This document shows, one piece after another, positions 43,491 through 54,335 of a DNA stretch of 64,000 nt. Numbering within the stretch: the stretch's first letter is position 1; each line of letters opens with the position of its first letter. The notes beneath the pieces are model-generated. The model ran no database searches. It saw only the letters and a program-made list of their open reading frames with translations, and was not told the DNA's origin. Origin of the DNA: DASUPK01 sp963695675. Lineage in GTDB: Bacteria > Actinomycetota > Thermoleophilia > Solirubrobacterales > 70-9. The stretch is from the NCBI GenBank assembly GCA_963695675.1, contig CAVOGY010000002.1, positions 1 through 64,000 of the forward strand, given 5' to 3'. Position numbers and translations under genes: made by a program.

Positions 43491-44375
43491 CTATCTCGCC
43501 TCTTCCTCGCTGCCGACGAAGGCCTCGGTCCCGGCCAGCCGGATGTAGATGAAGACGATCGGTCAGCACGACCGCCATCATCAGGAAGGAGAGCGCGGCG
43601 GCCTTGGGATAGTCGCTCTGCTCCAGATAGGTGGACTGGATCTTGTTGCCGATCATGGTGTTGTTGGCGCCGCCGAGAAACTCCGCGTTGATGTAGTCGC
43701 CCGACGCCGGAATGAAGGTGAGCAGCACCCCCGCGATGACACCCGGCATCGTCAACGGCAAGGTGACGCGAAGAAAGGCCTGCCTCGCCGACGCGTACAG
43801 GTCTTTCCCGCTTCGATCAGGCTGGTGTCGATTCGCTCGATGCTGGCGTAGATCGGCAGGATCATGAAGGGCAGGAAGTTGTAGGTGAGCCCTGCGATCA
43901 CCGCGCTGGAGGTAGCCAGCAGGCGCCCGTCGTTCGGGATGATCTGGAGCGACTTCAGGATGCTCACGATCGGACTGTCGTCGGAGAGGATCGTCTCCCA
44001 GGCGACGGTTCTGATCAGGTAGGTGGTGAAGAAGGGGGCGATCACCGCGAAGAGCAGCGGCAGGCGCCAGCGCGGATTGACCTTGAGCGCGATCGCGTAG
44101 GCGAGCGGGTAGGCGATCAGCAGGGCGATGATCGTCGCCGCCCCCGCGTAGTAGAAGGTCCGGACGATCTGCTCGCCGCGGCCGGCCAGGGCATCCGTGT
44201 AGTTGGCGAAGTGCCAGCTGAACGTGAAGCCCTCCGGCGTGTTTGGGACGCCGGAACGCAGCGACATCTCCCCCATGAAGTACAGGGGGATGAGGAAGAA
44301 CACGACCAGCCAGATCGTGCCGGGCGCGAGCAGCCCGTAGGGGAGCAGGCGCCGGCGGAGATGCGAGGGCTTCAT
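43491..44375 (-). CDS. potB: Spermidine/putrescine-type ABC transporter permease (PotB-like), system 1, two frameshifts
   Basis: About 294 aa from ATG 44375. Six membrane helices; typical stretches are PYGLLAPGTIWLVVFFLIPL, RTVAWETILSDDSPI and the EAA loop region SLIEAGKDLYASARQAFLRV. The frame shifts at about 43808 (a missing base before KDLYASA) and at about 43561 (one extra G), after which VFIYIRLAGTEAFVGSEEEA leads to TAG at 43493-43491. The channel partner of PotC, 2 bp upstream of its start. Confidence 0.88.
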
Positions 44376-44480
44376 GCGAGGGTGCTCCCCGGAGCAACCC
44401 GTTAAGGTGGCGCAACCCGTTTCATGCGGGAGCGCCTTTTTCGCCCATCGTCTCTCTCCTCCGCCGGCGCCCTCGCTCGC

Positions 44481-45639
44481 TCAGCCGGAGACCACCTCCT
44501 GGAAGGCCGCCTCGACATCGGCGACGTCCTGCGCGCTGCTACCCGGCGGCCGTTCGGGTCCTGCGGAGCATGGCGCGATCTCCTGCTCGGTCGGGAAGAT
44601 CTTCGGGTCGTTCGCGACCGCCGGATCCTCCTTCTGGAGGATCGGCCGCACGCCGTTGACCGGCGTCACGTACTGGACGTAATCCGTGATCTTGGCCGCG
44701 TTCTGCGGGCGTGTACGCGAAATTCAGGAACGCGTAGCGCCGCGGGTGTGTTCGGCGCACCGACCGGGATCACCGCCTGGTCGAAGAACAGGTCGCAGCC
44801 GTCGGTCGGCCTGCGCCACTCGGCGTTCTCATTCCCGATCAGGGAGCCGTCCCCGGACCAGCCGAGCGCGGCGACGATGTTCCCGCTGGTCAGGTCCTCG
44901 GTGTACTCGTTGCCCGTGAACTGGCGGATCTGTCCCGAATCCCGCGCCTCGCGGAGCTTGTCGATCGCCGCGAGCCAGTCGTCCTTGGTCGCGTCGTCCA
45001 CGATTGATGCCCTCGCTCTGGAGGACGAGCGGCACCGTGTCGCGTCATCTCGGTCAGCATCGTGACCTTGCCCTTGTACTTCGGGTTGAACAGGTCGGCG
45101 ACGGAATGGATCTCCGGCGCCTTGGACGTGTCGACCCAGATGCCGGTCTGGCCGCCCTGCCAGGGGATCGAGTACTTGCGGCCAGGGTCCTCCGTTGATT
45201 TCTCGAACTGCGGCAGGATGTTCTGGAACACCGTCGGCAGGTCCGCGTGGTTGATCTGCTGCAGGTAGCCGAGGTCCCACATCCGCTTCGCCATCCAGTC
45301 GGTGACGACGAAGAGGCTGCGACCGCCCGAGCTGCCCTGATCCAGCTGGGGCTTCAGCTTGTTGAAGAAGGTGTTGTTGTCGTTGACGTCCTCCTTGTAG
45401 GTGGTATTTAGACCGGTCTGCTGATCGAAGTCGGCGATGGTGGACTTCGGGTCGACGTAGCCGGGCCAGTTCGAGATCAGAACCGAGCCGCTCGCGGGCC
45501 CGCCCTTGGCGACGGTTATGTCGCCCGAATTGCCGCCGCCGACATTGCCGCCGCCGCCCCCGCAGGCGGCGAGGACGACCGCGGTCGCCAGCGCCCCGCC
45601 CGCGGCGACCAATGCGCGGAGTCTTGTCTTGCTGATCAC
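44481..45639 (-). CDS. potD: Polyamine-type periplasmic-binding lipoprotein (PotD-like), system 1, four frameshifts
   Basis: About 385 aa from ATG 45639. A lipoprotein signal ends in VVLAACGGGGG with the lipobox Cys near residue 26. SVLISNWPGYVDPKSTIADF and NTTYKEDVNDNNTFF are the PotD start. The frame is broken by one extra base each at about 45045, 45005, 44735 and 44710; removing them gives EMRDTVPLVLQSEGINVDDA, then APNTPRYAFLNFAYTPQNAA and the normal end EAAFQEVVSG. It captures the polyamine outside the membrane and hands it to PotBC. Four breaks in one gene is the highest density here, so true pseudogenisation cannot be excluded. Confidence 0.82.
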
Positions 45640-45661
45640 GTTTCCTCCTCGTCTGGTTCGT

Positions 45662-46810
45662 TCAAGCTGCTTCCACCGCCCGCTCAGTCGGGCCTGCGCC
45701 GTTGGTCTCGGACTCCCTGACCACGTGCATGTGCTCCGGGGCCCAGGACAGCTTCACCTTGACCCCTCCTCCCGGAAGCCTCTGGCGCTCCGCCTCGTCG
45801 GCGTTCGGCACCAGGACGGTCATCCGCACCTCGCCCGGCAGTTGCACGATCAGCTGGGTCGAGGTCCCGAGGTAGAGGGAGCTCTCGACCAGACCCTCGA
45901 CGCTGGGCCGCCTGCCATCCTCCGAGCCGATCGCGAGCTTCTCGGGGCGCACCACGGCGTGGCAGCGCTCGCCGGGGTTGAAGCCGTCGACGTGCGTGCT
46001 CACCTGCACGCCGCTGTCGAGCTCGACCTCGCCCTCGGCGCCGCTCTTGCGCACGGTGCCGGGCATCAGGTTGGAGACGCCGATGAAGCCCGCCACGAAC
46101 GTCGTCGTCGGGCGGTCGTAGACGTCCTCCGGATCGCCGATCTGCTCGATCCGCCCCTTGTTCATGACCGCGATCCGGTCCGACATCGTCAACGCCTCCT
46201 CCTGGTCGTGGGTGACGTAGACGAAGGTGATCCCGACCTCGCGCTGGATCTTCTTGAGCTCGACCTGAAGGCCCTTGCGCAGCTTGAGGTCGAGCGCGCC
46301 GAGCGGCTCGTCGAGCAGCAGGACGCGGGGGAGGTTGACCAGCGCACGGGCCAGCGCCACCCGCTGCTGCATCCCACCGGAGAGCTGGGCGGGGCGCCGG
46401 TTCGCCTCCGCCGCGAGCCCGACGCGCTCCAGCTCCTCGCGGACGCGGCGGTCGGTCTCGCTCTTGTCGACGCCCTTCCGCCGCAGGCCGAAGGCGACGT
46501 TCTCCTTGACGCTCAGGTGCGGGAAGAGCGCGTAGCTCTGGAAGACGGTGTTGGTGGGGCGCTTGTGCGGCGGGATCCCCTGCATGTCGACGTCGTCGAT
46601 CGCCAGCCGGCCGTCGGTGACCTCCTCGAATCCGGCGATCATCCTCAGCGTCGTCGTCTTGCCGCAGCCGCTGGGGCCGAGCATGGTGAAGAACTCGCTC
46701 TCGTCGATGTCGAGATCGATCGCGTCGACCGCCGTCAGCTCGCCGAAGCGCTTGGTGACGGAATCGAGGACGACGCAGGCGCGGCCCCCCTCGGGCTCCC
46801 CTTCCGTCAT
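45662..46810 (-). CDS. potA: Polyamine-type ABC transporter ATP-binding protein (PotA-like), system 1
   Basis: 382 aa. Walker A GPSGCGKTTT near residue 45, Q-loop VFQSYALFPH, signature LSGGMQQRVALARAL, Walker B VLLLDEPLGALD and switch His VTHDQEEALTMSD. The C-terminal TOBE domain (about 290-370) fits the spermidine/putrescine and Fe3+ importer group. It powers uptake through PotBC. It starts on ATGA overlapping the universal stress protein gene. Confidence 0.95.
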   Translation of the reverse strand: MTEGEPEGGRACVVLDSVTKRFGELTAVDAIDLDIDESEFFTMLGPSGCGKTTTLRMIAGFEEVTDGRLAIDDVDMQGIPPHKRPTNTVFQSYALFPHLSVKENVAFGLRRKGVDKSETDRRVREELERVGLAAEANRRPAQLSGGMQQRVALARALVNLPRVLLLDEPLGALDLKLRKGLQVELKKIQREVGITFVYVTHDQEEALTMSDRIAVMNKGRIEQIGDPEDVYDRPTTTFVAGFIGVSNLMPGTVRKSGAEGEVELDSGVQVSTHVDGFNPGERCHAVVRPEKLAIGSEDGRRPSVEGLVESSLYLGTSTQLIVQLPGEVRMTVLVPNADEAERQRLPGGGVKVKLSWAPEHMHVVRESETNGAGPTERAVEAA

Positions 46811-47223
46811 CGCGGCCTCACGACCAGCACGGGCGTCTCCGAGAAATGAAGCAGCTTGTACGCAGTCGAGCCGACGATTGTGCCCTTGAGCGGGGACTCC
46901 CCGTGGCTTCCTACGACGATCATGCGTGCATCATGACGCTTCGCGACGGTGATCAGCGCCTCGTGAGCGTGCTCGTTGACCAATTCGACTGCGCTCTCGA
47001 CCTTCGCCGACTGGGCCGCGTCGAGGGCCTCCTGTGTCACCTTGCGGGCGAATTCGTCCACCGCTTGCTTTTGCTCGGGCACCTCGCCGCCGCCGTATCC
47101 GCCCGGAGCGTCGCCGAAGACGATCACGACGCTGTCACCGAGGGCCTTGGCGAACTCGAGCGCGTGGCTCAGCGCCGCCTTCGACGAGTCCGACCCGTCG
47201 TATCCGACGACGATCTCGCTCAT
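46807..47223 (-). CDS. Universal stress protein (UspA family)
   Basis: 138 aa, one domain. ATP-binding motif VVGSHGESPLKGTIVGST (G-x2-G-x9-G-S/T) near residues 106-123 and the start IVVGYDGSDSSKAALSHA are intact. It binds ATP and helps in stress endurance. Its place inside a transporter operon, between the APC permease and PotA, suggests it tunes or senses transport or energy status; that is inference. Confidence 0.92.
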   Translation of the reverse strand: MSEIVVGYDGSDSSKAALSHALEFAKALGDSVVIVFGDAPGGYGGGEVPEQKQAVDEFARKVTQEALDAAQSAKVESAVELVNEHAHEALITVAKRHDARMIVVGSHGESPLKGTIVGSTAYKLLHFSETPVLVVRPR

Positions 47224-47236
47224 CCGTCGGCCCCGT

Positions 47237-48778
47237 TCAATCCTCCATCACGGACGCCTCGCCCTTGACGGTGCCCTCGAGGATGCCGGGGTCGGCCGTC
47301 TCCCACTTGCGCTTGAAGAACTTCGGGTAGGCGAAGTTGGCAAACACCAATACGACGACGCCGAGGAGCAGGCTCCCTACGCCGATCGCGACCGGACTTC
47401 CCACTCCCAAGAAGCCACCCGAGTAGTTGACGTCGGTGCTCGTCGTCTTGTAGTCGAAGAAGGCCTTGACGAAGATGAACGTCAGCATCGCCCCGCCCAG
47501 GAAGGGCGCCACCCCCACCATGATGAAGTTGTTCAGGCTCTTGAAGATCTGCTTGCGGTAGTAGATGCAGCAAGCGAAGCCGGTCAGGCCGTAATAGAAG
47601 GCGATCCCGAAGCCGATCCCGGTGATCGAATCGTTGAGCACGTTCTGGCTGACGTTGATGATGACCAGCGTCCAGACCAGCGACACGGCCCCCATCACGA
47701 GCGTCGAGACGTCGGGCGTCAGATACCGCGGGTGGATCCGCCCGAAGATCTTGGGGATCGAGCCGAAGCGGGCCATCGACAGCGTGGTCCTGGCGGTCGG
47801 CAGGATGGTCGTCTGCGTCGATGCCGAGGCCGAGGTCAGCACCGCAATGATCAGGATCTTGTCGAGCGGGGAGCCGAGCACGGGGCCGCCCAGGGCGCTG
47901 AGGACGTCATTGCCATGGTGCTTCAGGAAGGTGGTGCCGGCGTAGGCCTGGGCCGCTGTGGCCACCACCACGTAGATCAAGACGAGCAGGATCGTGCTCA
48001 TGACTGCGGCTCGCCCTGGCCCGTTGGCGCTGTCCCTGGATTCCTCGTTTACGCAGACGCCGCTGTCCCAGCCCCAATAGATGAACACTCCCAGGAGGAC
48101 GCCGTCCACCAGCGCCGTTGTACCGCCGTGGAGCGTGAACGGGTTGAACCAGTCCGCCTGGACATGGAAGCCGCCCGGGTCGCCGAAGTAGACCTTGGCG
48201 AGCGCGACCGCGGCGAACAGAGCGAGTGCCGCGATCTCGGCGGCGAGCAGGAAGTACTGGGTGCGAGCCGACAGCTCGATGCCGATGTAGCAGATCGCGG
48301 TCATCACGATGATCCAGATCGCGGCGACGATGCTGACGTCGAGAAGGTTGGTTGCGGCCGCATCGAGGCCGAAGAGCAGGAACGTGTAGACACCCGCGAT
48401 GTAGGCGAGGGCCGCCATCACGATGACATCGGTGACGACGATCGCCCAGCCGGTGAGCCAGCCGAGCCGCGGCCCCATCGCCCTGGTCACCCAGGTGAAG
48501 CTCGTGCCGCAGTCCGGGTCAGCTCTGTTCATGTAGTAGTAGGCGGCGGCGATCAGCAGCATCGGGATGAACGAGACGATCATCACGGCCGGCGCGTGGA
48601 ACCCCATCCCATGGACCGCGACTACGAACCCGAGCGTCGCCGCGAGGCTGTATCCGGGCGCGGTCGACGCCACGCCGATGACCAGGTTGGACACCCAGCC
48701 GAGCGCTCCGGTCTTCAGACCCTTGTCACCCGCTGCTGCGCCTTGCGGGTCGCTCACTGCGATCGAAGCGCTCTCCAA
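47237..48778 (-). CDS. APC-superfamily amino acid/polyamine permease
   Basis: 513 aa from TTG 48778, which has AAGGAG 7 bp upstream. Twelve or more membrane helices. The start KTGALGWVSNLVIGVASTAPGYSLAATLG (core GVASTAPGYSLA) is the unwound helix 1 typical of the family, and VFIYWGWDSGVCVNEE is helix 6. It moves an amino acid or polyamine with a cation or by exchange. It heads the operon APC-usp-potA-potD-potB-potC and is divergent from the catabolic operon. Confidence 0.92.
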   Translation of the reverse strand: MESASIAVSDPQGAAAGDKGLKTGALGWVSNLVIGVASTAPGYSLAATLGFVVAVHGMGFHAPAVMIVSFIPMLLIAAAYYYMNRADPDCGTSFTWVTRAMGPRLGWLTGWAIVVTDVIVMAALAYIAGVYTFLLFGLDAAATNLLDVSIVAAIWIIVMTAICYIGIELSARTQYFLLAAEIAALALFAAVALAKVYFGDPGGFHVQADWFNPFTLHGGTTALVDGVLLGVFIYWGWDSGVCVNEESRDSANGPGRAAVMSTILLVLIYVVVATAAQAYAGTTFLKHHGNDVLSALGGPVLGSPLDKILIIAVLTSASASTQTTILPTARTTLSMARFGSIPKIFGRIHPRYLTPDVSTLVMGAVSLVWTLVIINVSQNVLNDSITGIGFGIAFYYGLTGFACCIYYRKQIFKSLNNFIMVGVAPFLGGAMLTFIFVKAFFDYKTTSTDVNYSGGFLGVGSPVAIGVGSLLLGVVVLVFANFAYPKFFKRKWETADPGILEGTVKGEASVMED

Positions 48779-48922
48779 GTTGTCTCCTTGCCGCTCCCGG
48801 CCGGACTCCCGACAGAAGTCCGATCTGGCCACGCCGACCCGGATTAGCCACCGCGGATGCCGGAGCCTAGGAAGCGCGACGATTCGTCGCAAGGGGCGAA
48901 AGCCCTAAAAGCAGGGTCTATC

Positions 48923-49005
48923 GTTGTACAACCTGTACAACGCCACGGAGGCTGATTTCACACAATTCCGCTTGTGAGGCCGAGCGGCTGGGGGTAGCGT
49001 TGTAC
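48923..49005. promoter_or_regulatory. Cluster of GTTGTAC operator-like repeats
   Basis: GTTGTACAAC (48923-48932, a 10-bp palindrome), GTACAAC (48935-48941) and GTTGTAC (48999-49005) lie in the 256-bp divergent region between the APC and aminotransferase genes. The same GTACAAC is found 27 bp before the second potA gene. PucR, encoded in the adjoining operon, is the leading candidate for the binder. Confidence 0.5.
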
Positions 49006-49034
49006 GGGGAGGCTAGAGAGAACGGAGGAGACGG

Positions 49035-50423
49035 ATGGCAGCACCCACCAGCGCCCCGGACACGGCCCAGGCTGAGGCAAGCGCCCTCCAGGAGCAGGCC
49101 CAGCGCAATCTCTGGATGCACTTCACCCGGATGGGTTCGTTCGGCCCCGAGCACGAAGTCCCGATCATCGTGCGCGGCGACGGCTGCTACGTCTGGGACG
49201 ACCACGGCAACCGCTACCTCGACGGCCTCTCGGCGCTCTTCTGCGTCAACTCGGGTCACGGCCGCGCGGAGCTCGGCGACGCGATGGCCGCCCAGGTTCG
49301 CGAGCTCGACTTCATCACCGTCTGGAGCTACGCCCATCCCCGCGCCATCGAGCTCGGCGACCCGGATCGCCTCACTTGCGCCGGGGGACCTGAACCACGT
49401 CTTCTTCACCAACAGCGGCTCGGAAGCCGTTGAGTCCGCGTTCAAGCTGGCCCGGGCGTACCACCGGGCTCGCGGCAACGGCCAGAAGGTGAAGCTGGTC
49501 GCGCGGGAGATCGCCTATCACGGGACGACCCTGGGAGCGCTGGCTGCGACGGGCATCCCGGAGCTGAGAAGCGTCTTCGAGCCGCTCGCCCCTGGCGGGG
49601 TCCACGTACCCAACACGGACAGCTACCGCTGGCCGGCAGACCGCGATCAGCTCTGGGCCGCCGACCAGATCGAGGAGCGCATCCTATTTGAGGGACCCGA
49701 GACGGTTGCAGCGGTGATCCTGGAACCCCTTCAGAACGCGGGCGGCTGCATCCCGCCCCAGGAGGGCTACTTCCAGCGGGTGCGCGAGATCTGCGACAAG
49801 CACGACGTCCTGCTGATCTCCGACGAGGTGATCTGCGCCTGGGGGCGGCTCGGCCACTACTTCGGCTGCCAGCGCTACGGATATCAGCCGGACATCATCA
49901 CGGTGGCCAAGGCACTCACCTCTGCCTACGTGCCGATGGGCGGGATGATCGCCTCGGACCGGGTGTACGAGCCGTTCGCCGAGGGCAAGGCGATGTTCGC
50001 CCACGGCTCGACCTTCGCCGGCCATCCCGGTGGCGGCCGCGACGGCGATGGCCAACCTCGACATCTTCGAGCGCGAGGACCTCTGCGGCCACGTCCGGGC
50101 CAAGGAGGGCGAGTTCAGAGCGGCGCTCGAGTCGCTCTACGACATCCCGATCGTCGGCGACGTGCGCGGCGACGGCTACTTCTTCGCGATCGAGCTGGTC
50201 AAGGACAAGGAGACCAAGGAGTCCCTCGACGACGATGAGTCCGAGGGGCTTCTGCGCGGCTACCTGTCCGGCGAGCTCTACCGGCGCGGGCTGATCTGCC
50301 GCACCGACGACCGCGGCGACCCGGTCGTCCAGTTCGCGCCGCCGCTGATCGCCGACACGGAGCAGTTCGAGGAGATCGTGGACGCCGTCCGTCCCGCCCT
50401 CGAAGAGGCCTCTCGACGCGTAG
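49035..50423 (+). CDS. Class III omega-aminotransferase (putrescine/taurine-pyruvate type), frameshifted
   Basis: About 460 aa from ATG 49035, ribosome site GGAGGAG. Motifs: GDGCYVWDDHGNRYLDGLSA, VFFTNSGSEAVESAFKLAR, ISDEVICAWGRLGHYFG (PLP Asp) and IITVAKALTSAYVPMGG with the PLP Lys. The frame breaks at about 49363 (extra C; then DRIASLAPGDLNHVFF) and about 50031 (extra G; then GHPVAAATAMANLDIFERED). A third break near 50408 would end it at TAG 50423; otherwise it runs into pucR. It probably moves the amino group of a diamine to pyruvate, giving an aminoaldehyde and alanine, as the alanine dehydrogenase and aldehyde dehydrogenase genes downstream imply. Confidence 0.85.
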
Positions 50424-50468
50424 GACGCTCTCAAGGACCAGCACGCGACAGGCCCCGGCGAGCTCCTG

Positions 50469-52019
50469 ATGCTCACGATCGAGAGCCTCACCTCCGAGCT
50501 TGGCCTCAAGGTCGCAGCCGGCGATGGGGCGGCGGGTGAGAGCGAGATCCGCTGGGTGCACATCACGGAGCTACTCGACCCGACGCCCTGGCTCTCGGGC
50601 GGGGAGCTCTTGCTGACCACCGGGATCAGGCTCGAGAACGCCGATAAGCAGCGGAAGTTCATCCGCCTGCTCGCGGAGGCCGATGTTGCCGGACTCGGCT
50701 TCGGCACCGGCTTCGACCACGCCAAGATCCCGAAGGCGCTGCTCGCGGAGGCTGAGGCGGGCGACTTTCCCGTCTTCGAGGTTCCCTACGAAACGCCCTT
50801 CATCGCGATCACCGAAGCCGCTTTCAGCCGGCTGGTCAACGAGCAGTACGACGTGCTCTCCCGGGGTATCGCCGTAAACGAGCGTCTCGAGCGGCTGGTC
50901 CTGCAGGGTGGCGGCCTCAACGAGATCGCGCGTGAGATCGCTGCCGCCGTCGGCGGCAGCTCGGTCGTTCTGGACGCACGTGGCGAGGTCCTGGCGAACG
51001 GCGGGCGGCGGCTCCCGGAGCATCTGCTCGACGCCATCCGCACCGAGGTGCAGCCGCGCGGCACCGCCGCGGCCCCCTTCGTACCGACCCACCAGGATCT
51101 CCGGGGGAGGTCGCTCGCCCATCCGGTGTCGCCGCGCGCGGGTGCGGCCGAGGCCTGGCTGGTGGTCGTCCGCCGCTCTGGCGAGCTCGGTGACTTCGAG
51201 CGGCTCTGCGTGCAGCAGGCGGCGATCGTCGTCGCGCTCGAGCTGATGCGCGAGCGAGTCGCGCGTGAGACCGAGCGCAGGCTCTCGGGCGAGGTGCTGG
51301 CCGCAACGCTCTCGGGCCGCCTGGCCGCCGATGACGTCCGCGACCGGCTGGCGCCCTTCGGGATCGGCGAGCGCGCGGTCGTCCTGGCCTTCGAGCTCGG
51401 CGACGCGGCGGCCGCCGAGTCGACCCTCGCCGAGTACCTGGCGAGCCAGAACCGCGCCGCCGTGGTGGCGCCGCACGCCGCCGGCCGGCGAGAGCTGCTC
51501 TGCGCGGTTGTCGACGGCACCAAGGGAGACCCGCTCGAGCTCGCGGGCCAGGCCCGCCTGGCGCTCGAGGCTGCGCACGGGGCTACGCGCGCCGCCACCA
51601 GCCGGGCGCTTCCCACCGAACGCGTCCGTCACTCCTTCCACGAAGCTCGGTGTGCCCTCGAGGCCACCGGCTTCACCAACGGCGCCGCTCCAGACGTCGC
51701 CTCTCACCGCGACCTGGGCGCCTTCACCCTGCTGCTCTCGGTGCAGGACGCGGAGGCGCTTCGGCTCTACTGCGACAGCGTCCTCGGTCCGATCGAGGAC
51801 TCCGACGGACGGTACGCCGGGGAGCTGCTGCGCTCGCTAGAGGCGTATATCGACCGCAACGGGCACTGGGAGCGCGCCGCCACCGATTGCTACTGCCACC
51901 GGCACACACTGCGGTACCGCATCAAGCGGATCGAGGAGCTCACGGGACGCGACCTGAGCCGTGCCAACGACCGGGTCGAGCTCTGGCTTGCCCTGCGCGC
52001 GAGGGAGCTGATTGCATGA
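50469..52019 (+). CDS. pucR: PucR-family transcriptional regulator
   Basis: 516 aa. An N-terminal PucR sensor domain (VHITELLDPTPWLSGGELLLTTG) and a middle GAF-like region precede a GGDEF-like remnant and the C-terminal PucR helix-turn-helix (RHTLRYRIKRIEELTGRDL) near residues 475-500. Such regulators sense purine, amino acid or GABA-type catabolites; GabR/PucR-type control of GABA and polyamine genes is known. It is the local regulator candidate for this operon and the transporters. Confidence 0.92.
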   Translation: MLTIESLTSELGLKVAAGDGAAGESEIRWVHITELLDPTPWLSGGELLLTTGIRLENADKQRKFIRLLAEADVAGLGFGTGFDHAKIPKALLAEAEAGDFPVFEVPYETPFIAITEAAFSRLVNEQYDVLSRGIAVNERLERLVLQGGGLNEIAREIAAAVGGSSVVLDARGEVLANGGRRLPEHLLDAIRTEVQPRGTAAAPFVPTHQDLRGRSLAHPVSPRAGAAEAWLVVVRRSGELGDFERLCVQQAAIVVALELMRERVARETERRLSGEVLAATLSGRLAADDVRDRLAPFGIGERAVVLAFELGDAAAAESTLAEYLASQNRAAVVAPHAAGRRELLCAVVDGTKGDPLELAGQARLALEAAHGATRAATSRALPTERVRHSFHEARCALEATGFTNGAAPDVASHRDLGAFTLLLSVQDAEALRLYCDSVLGPIEDSDGRYAGELLRSLEAYIDRNGHWERAATDCYCHRHTLRYRIKRIEELTGRDLSRANDRVELWLALRARELIA

Positions 52020-53190
52020 GAGTCGCCGTGCTCGGGGCCGGCGGGACGATCGCACCGGCGATCGTCCGCGACCTGGCCGAATCCGAGGAGGTGACCTCGA
52101 TGCGCCTGCTCGACCTCGACGTCCGGCGGGCCGAGGAGGTGGCGATCGAGCACGGCGCTGGCAAGGCTGAGGCGCGGCGGGCCGACGCGACAACCGATCT
52201 TGCGAATCAGCTGGCGGGGATGGAAGTGCTGGTCAACTCGGCCGCCTACCGAATCAACCTGGCGGCGATGCGGGCCTGTCTCGAGGCCGGCTGTCACTAC
52301 ATCGATCTCGGCGGGCTCTATCACGTGACGGGCGAGCAGCTCGAGCTCTCGTCGGAGTTCGAGCAGCGGGGCCGTCTGGCGCTGCTCGGTATCGGATCCG
52401 CCCCAGGTAAGACCAACCTCCTCGCCGCGCGTGCGGTGCGGGAGTTCCCCGGCAGACCCTCGTCGATCTCGATCCTGGCCGCGGGGCGCGATCTCGACCC
52501 GCCGGATGGGCTCAGCTTTCCCTACGCGCTGAGGACGCTGCTCGACGAGATCACGATGCCGCCGATGGCGCTGATCGACGGCACGCCGAGGGAGATGCGC
52601 CCGCTCCAGGCGGGGCCCTCCGCCGACTTCGGTGAGCCGATCGGCGAGGGAGACACGATTTTCACTCTCCATTCGGAGGTACTCACCTTCGGCGACAGCT
52701 TCGATGTCCCAAACGTGACCTTTGCGCTCTCGCTGTCACCCAAGGTGCTCGAGAGCCTGGAGGAGCTGCGGGGGGCGAGCGAGGAGCGGATAGCGGAAGT
52801 CGCCCGCTCTGCTTCGCCCCCTTCAGCCAACACGGTCGCCGTCCACATCGTCGAGGTGACGGACGGCGACGCCGTGGTGCGCGCGCGCAGCTTCACTCCT
52901 CCGAACGAGTCCTGGGGCCTCGGCGGAGGGATCGTCTCGACCGCCTCCCCGGCGGCCGCCGCGGTCAGGTTGCTCGCTCGCGGCAGCATCGCGGCGCGTG
53001 GCGCGCTTCCGCCCGAGCGCTGCATCGACCCCGATGAGATGTTCGCCGAGCTCGAGGCACGCGGTGTCCGCTTCGACGTCACCAACACGCCCGGTCGAGC
53101 GAACCGATGCCCTGACGAGCAAGGTATCCCGATGAGAGACGTTCAACAAAGAGCCGCCCCCGGACGCGAAGCGGAGGAGGTGGCGTTCTT

Positions 53191-53194
<4 letters not shown>
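52016..53194 (+). CDS. Saccharopine-dehydrogenase-like NAD(P)-binding protein
   Basis: 392 aa from ATG 52016, overlapping the pucR stop (ATGA). Rossmann motif VAVLGAGGTIAPAIVRDL, then NSAAYRINLAAMRACLEAG and HYIDLGGLYHVTGEQ are typical of LYS9/saccharopine-type and carboxynorspermidine-dehydrogenase-type enzymes. The family makes or splits secondary amines between an amino acid or diamine and an oxo acid. In a diamine operon it might join or release such an adduct; substrate unknown. Confidence 0.8.
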
Positions 53195-54322
<1,128 letters not shown>

Positions 54323-54335
54323 CCAAGGAGGAGAA

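Noticed and set aside
46976..48847. Long plus-strand open frame opposite the Usp and APC permease genes
   Set aside because: Rich in Arg, Asp, Gly and His from antisense reading of a membrane protein; no recognisable domain, and the minus strand encodes clear families.
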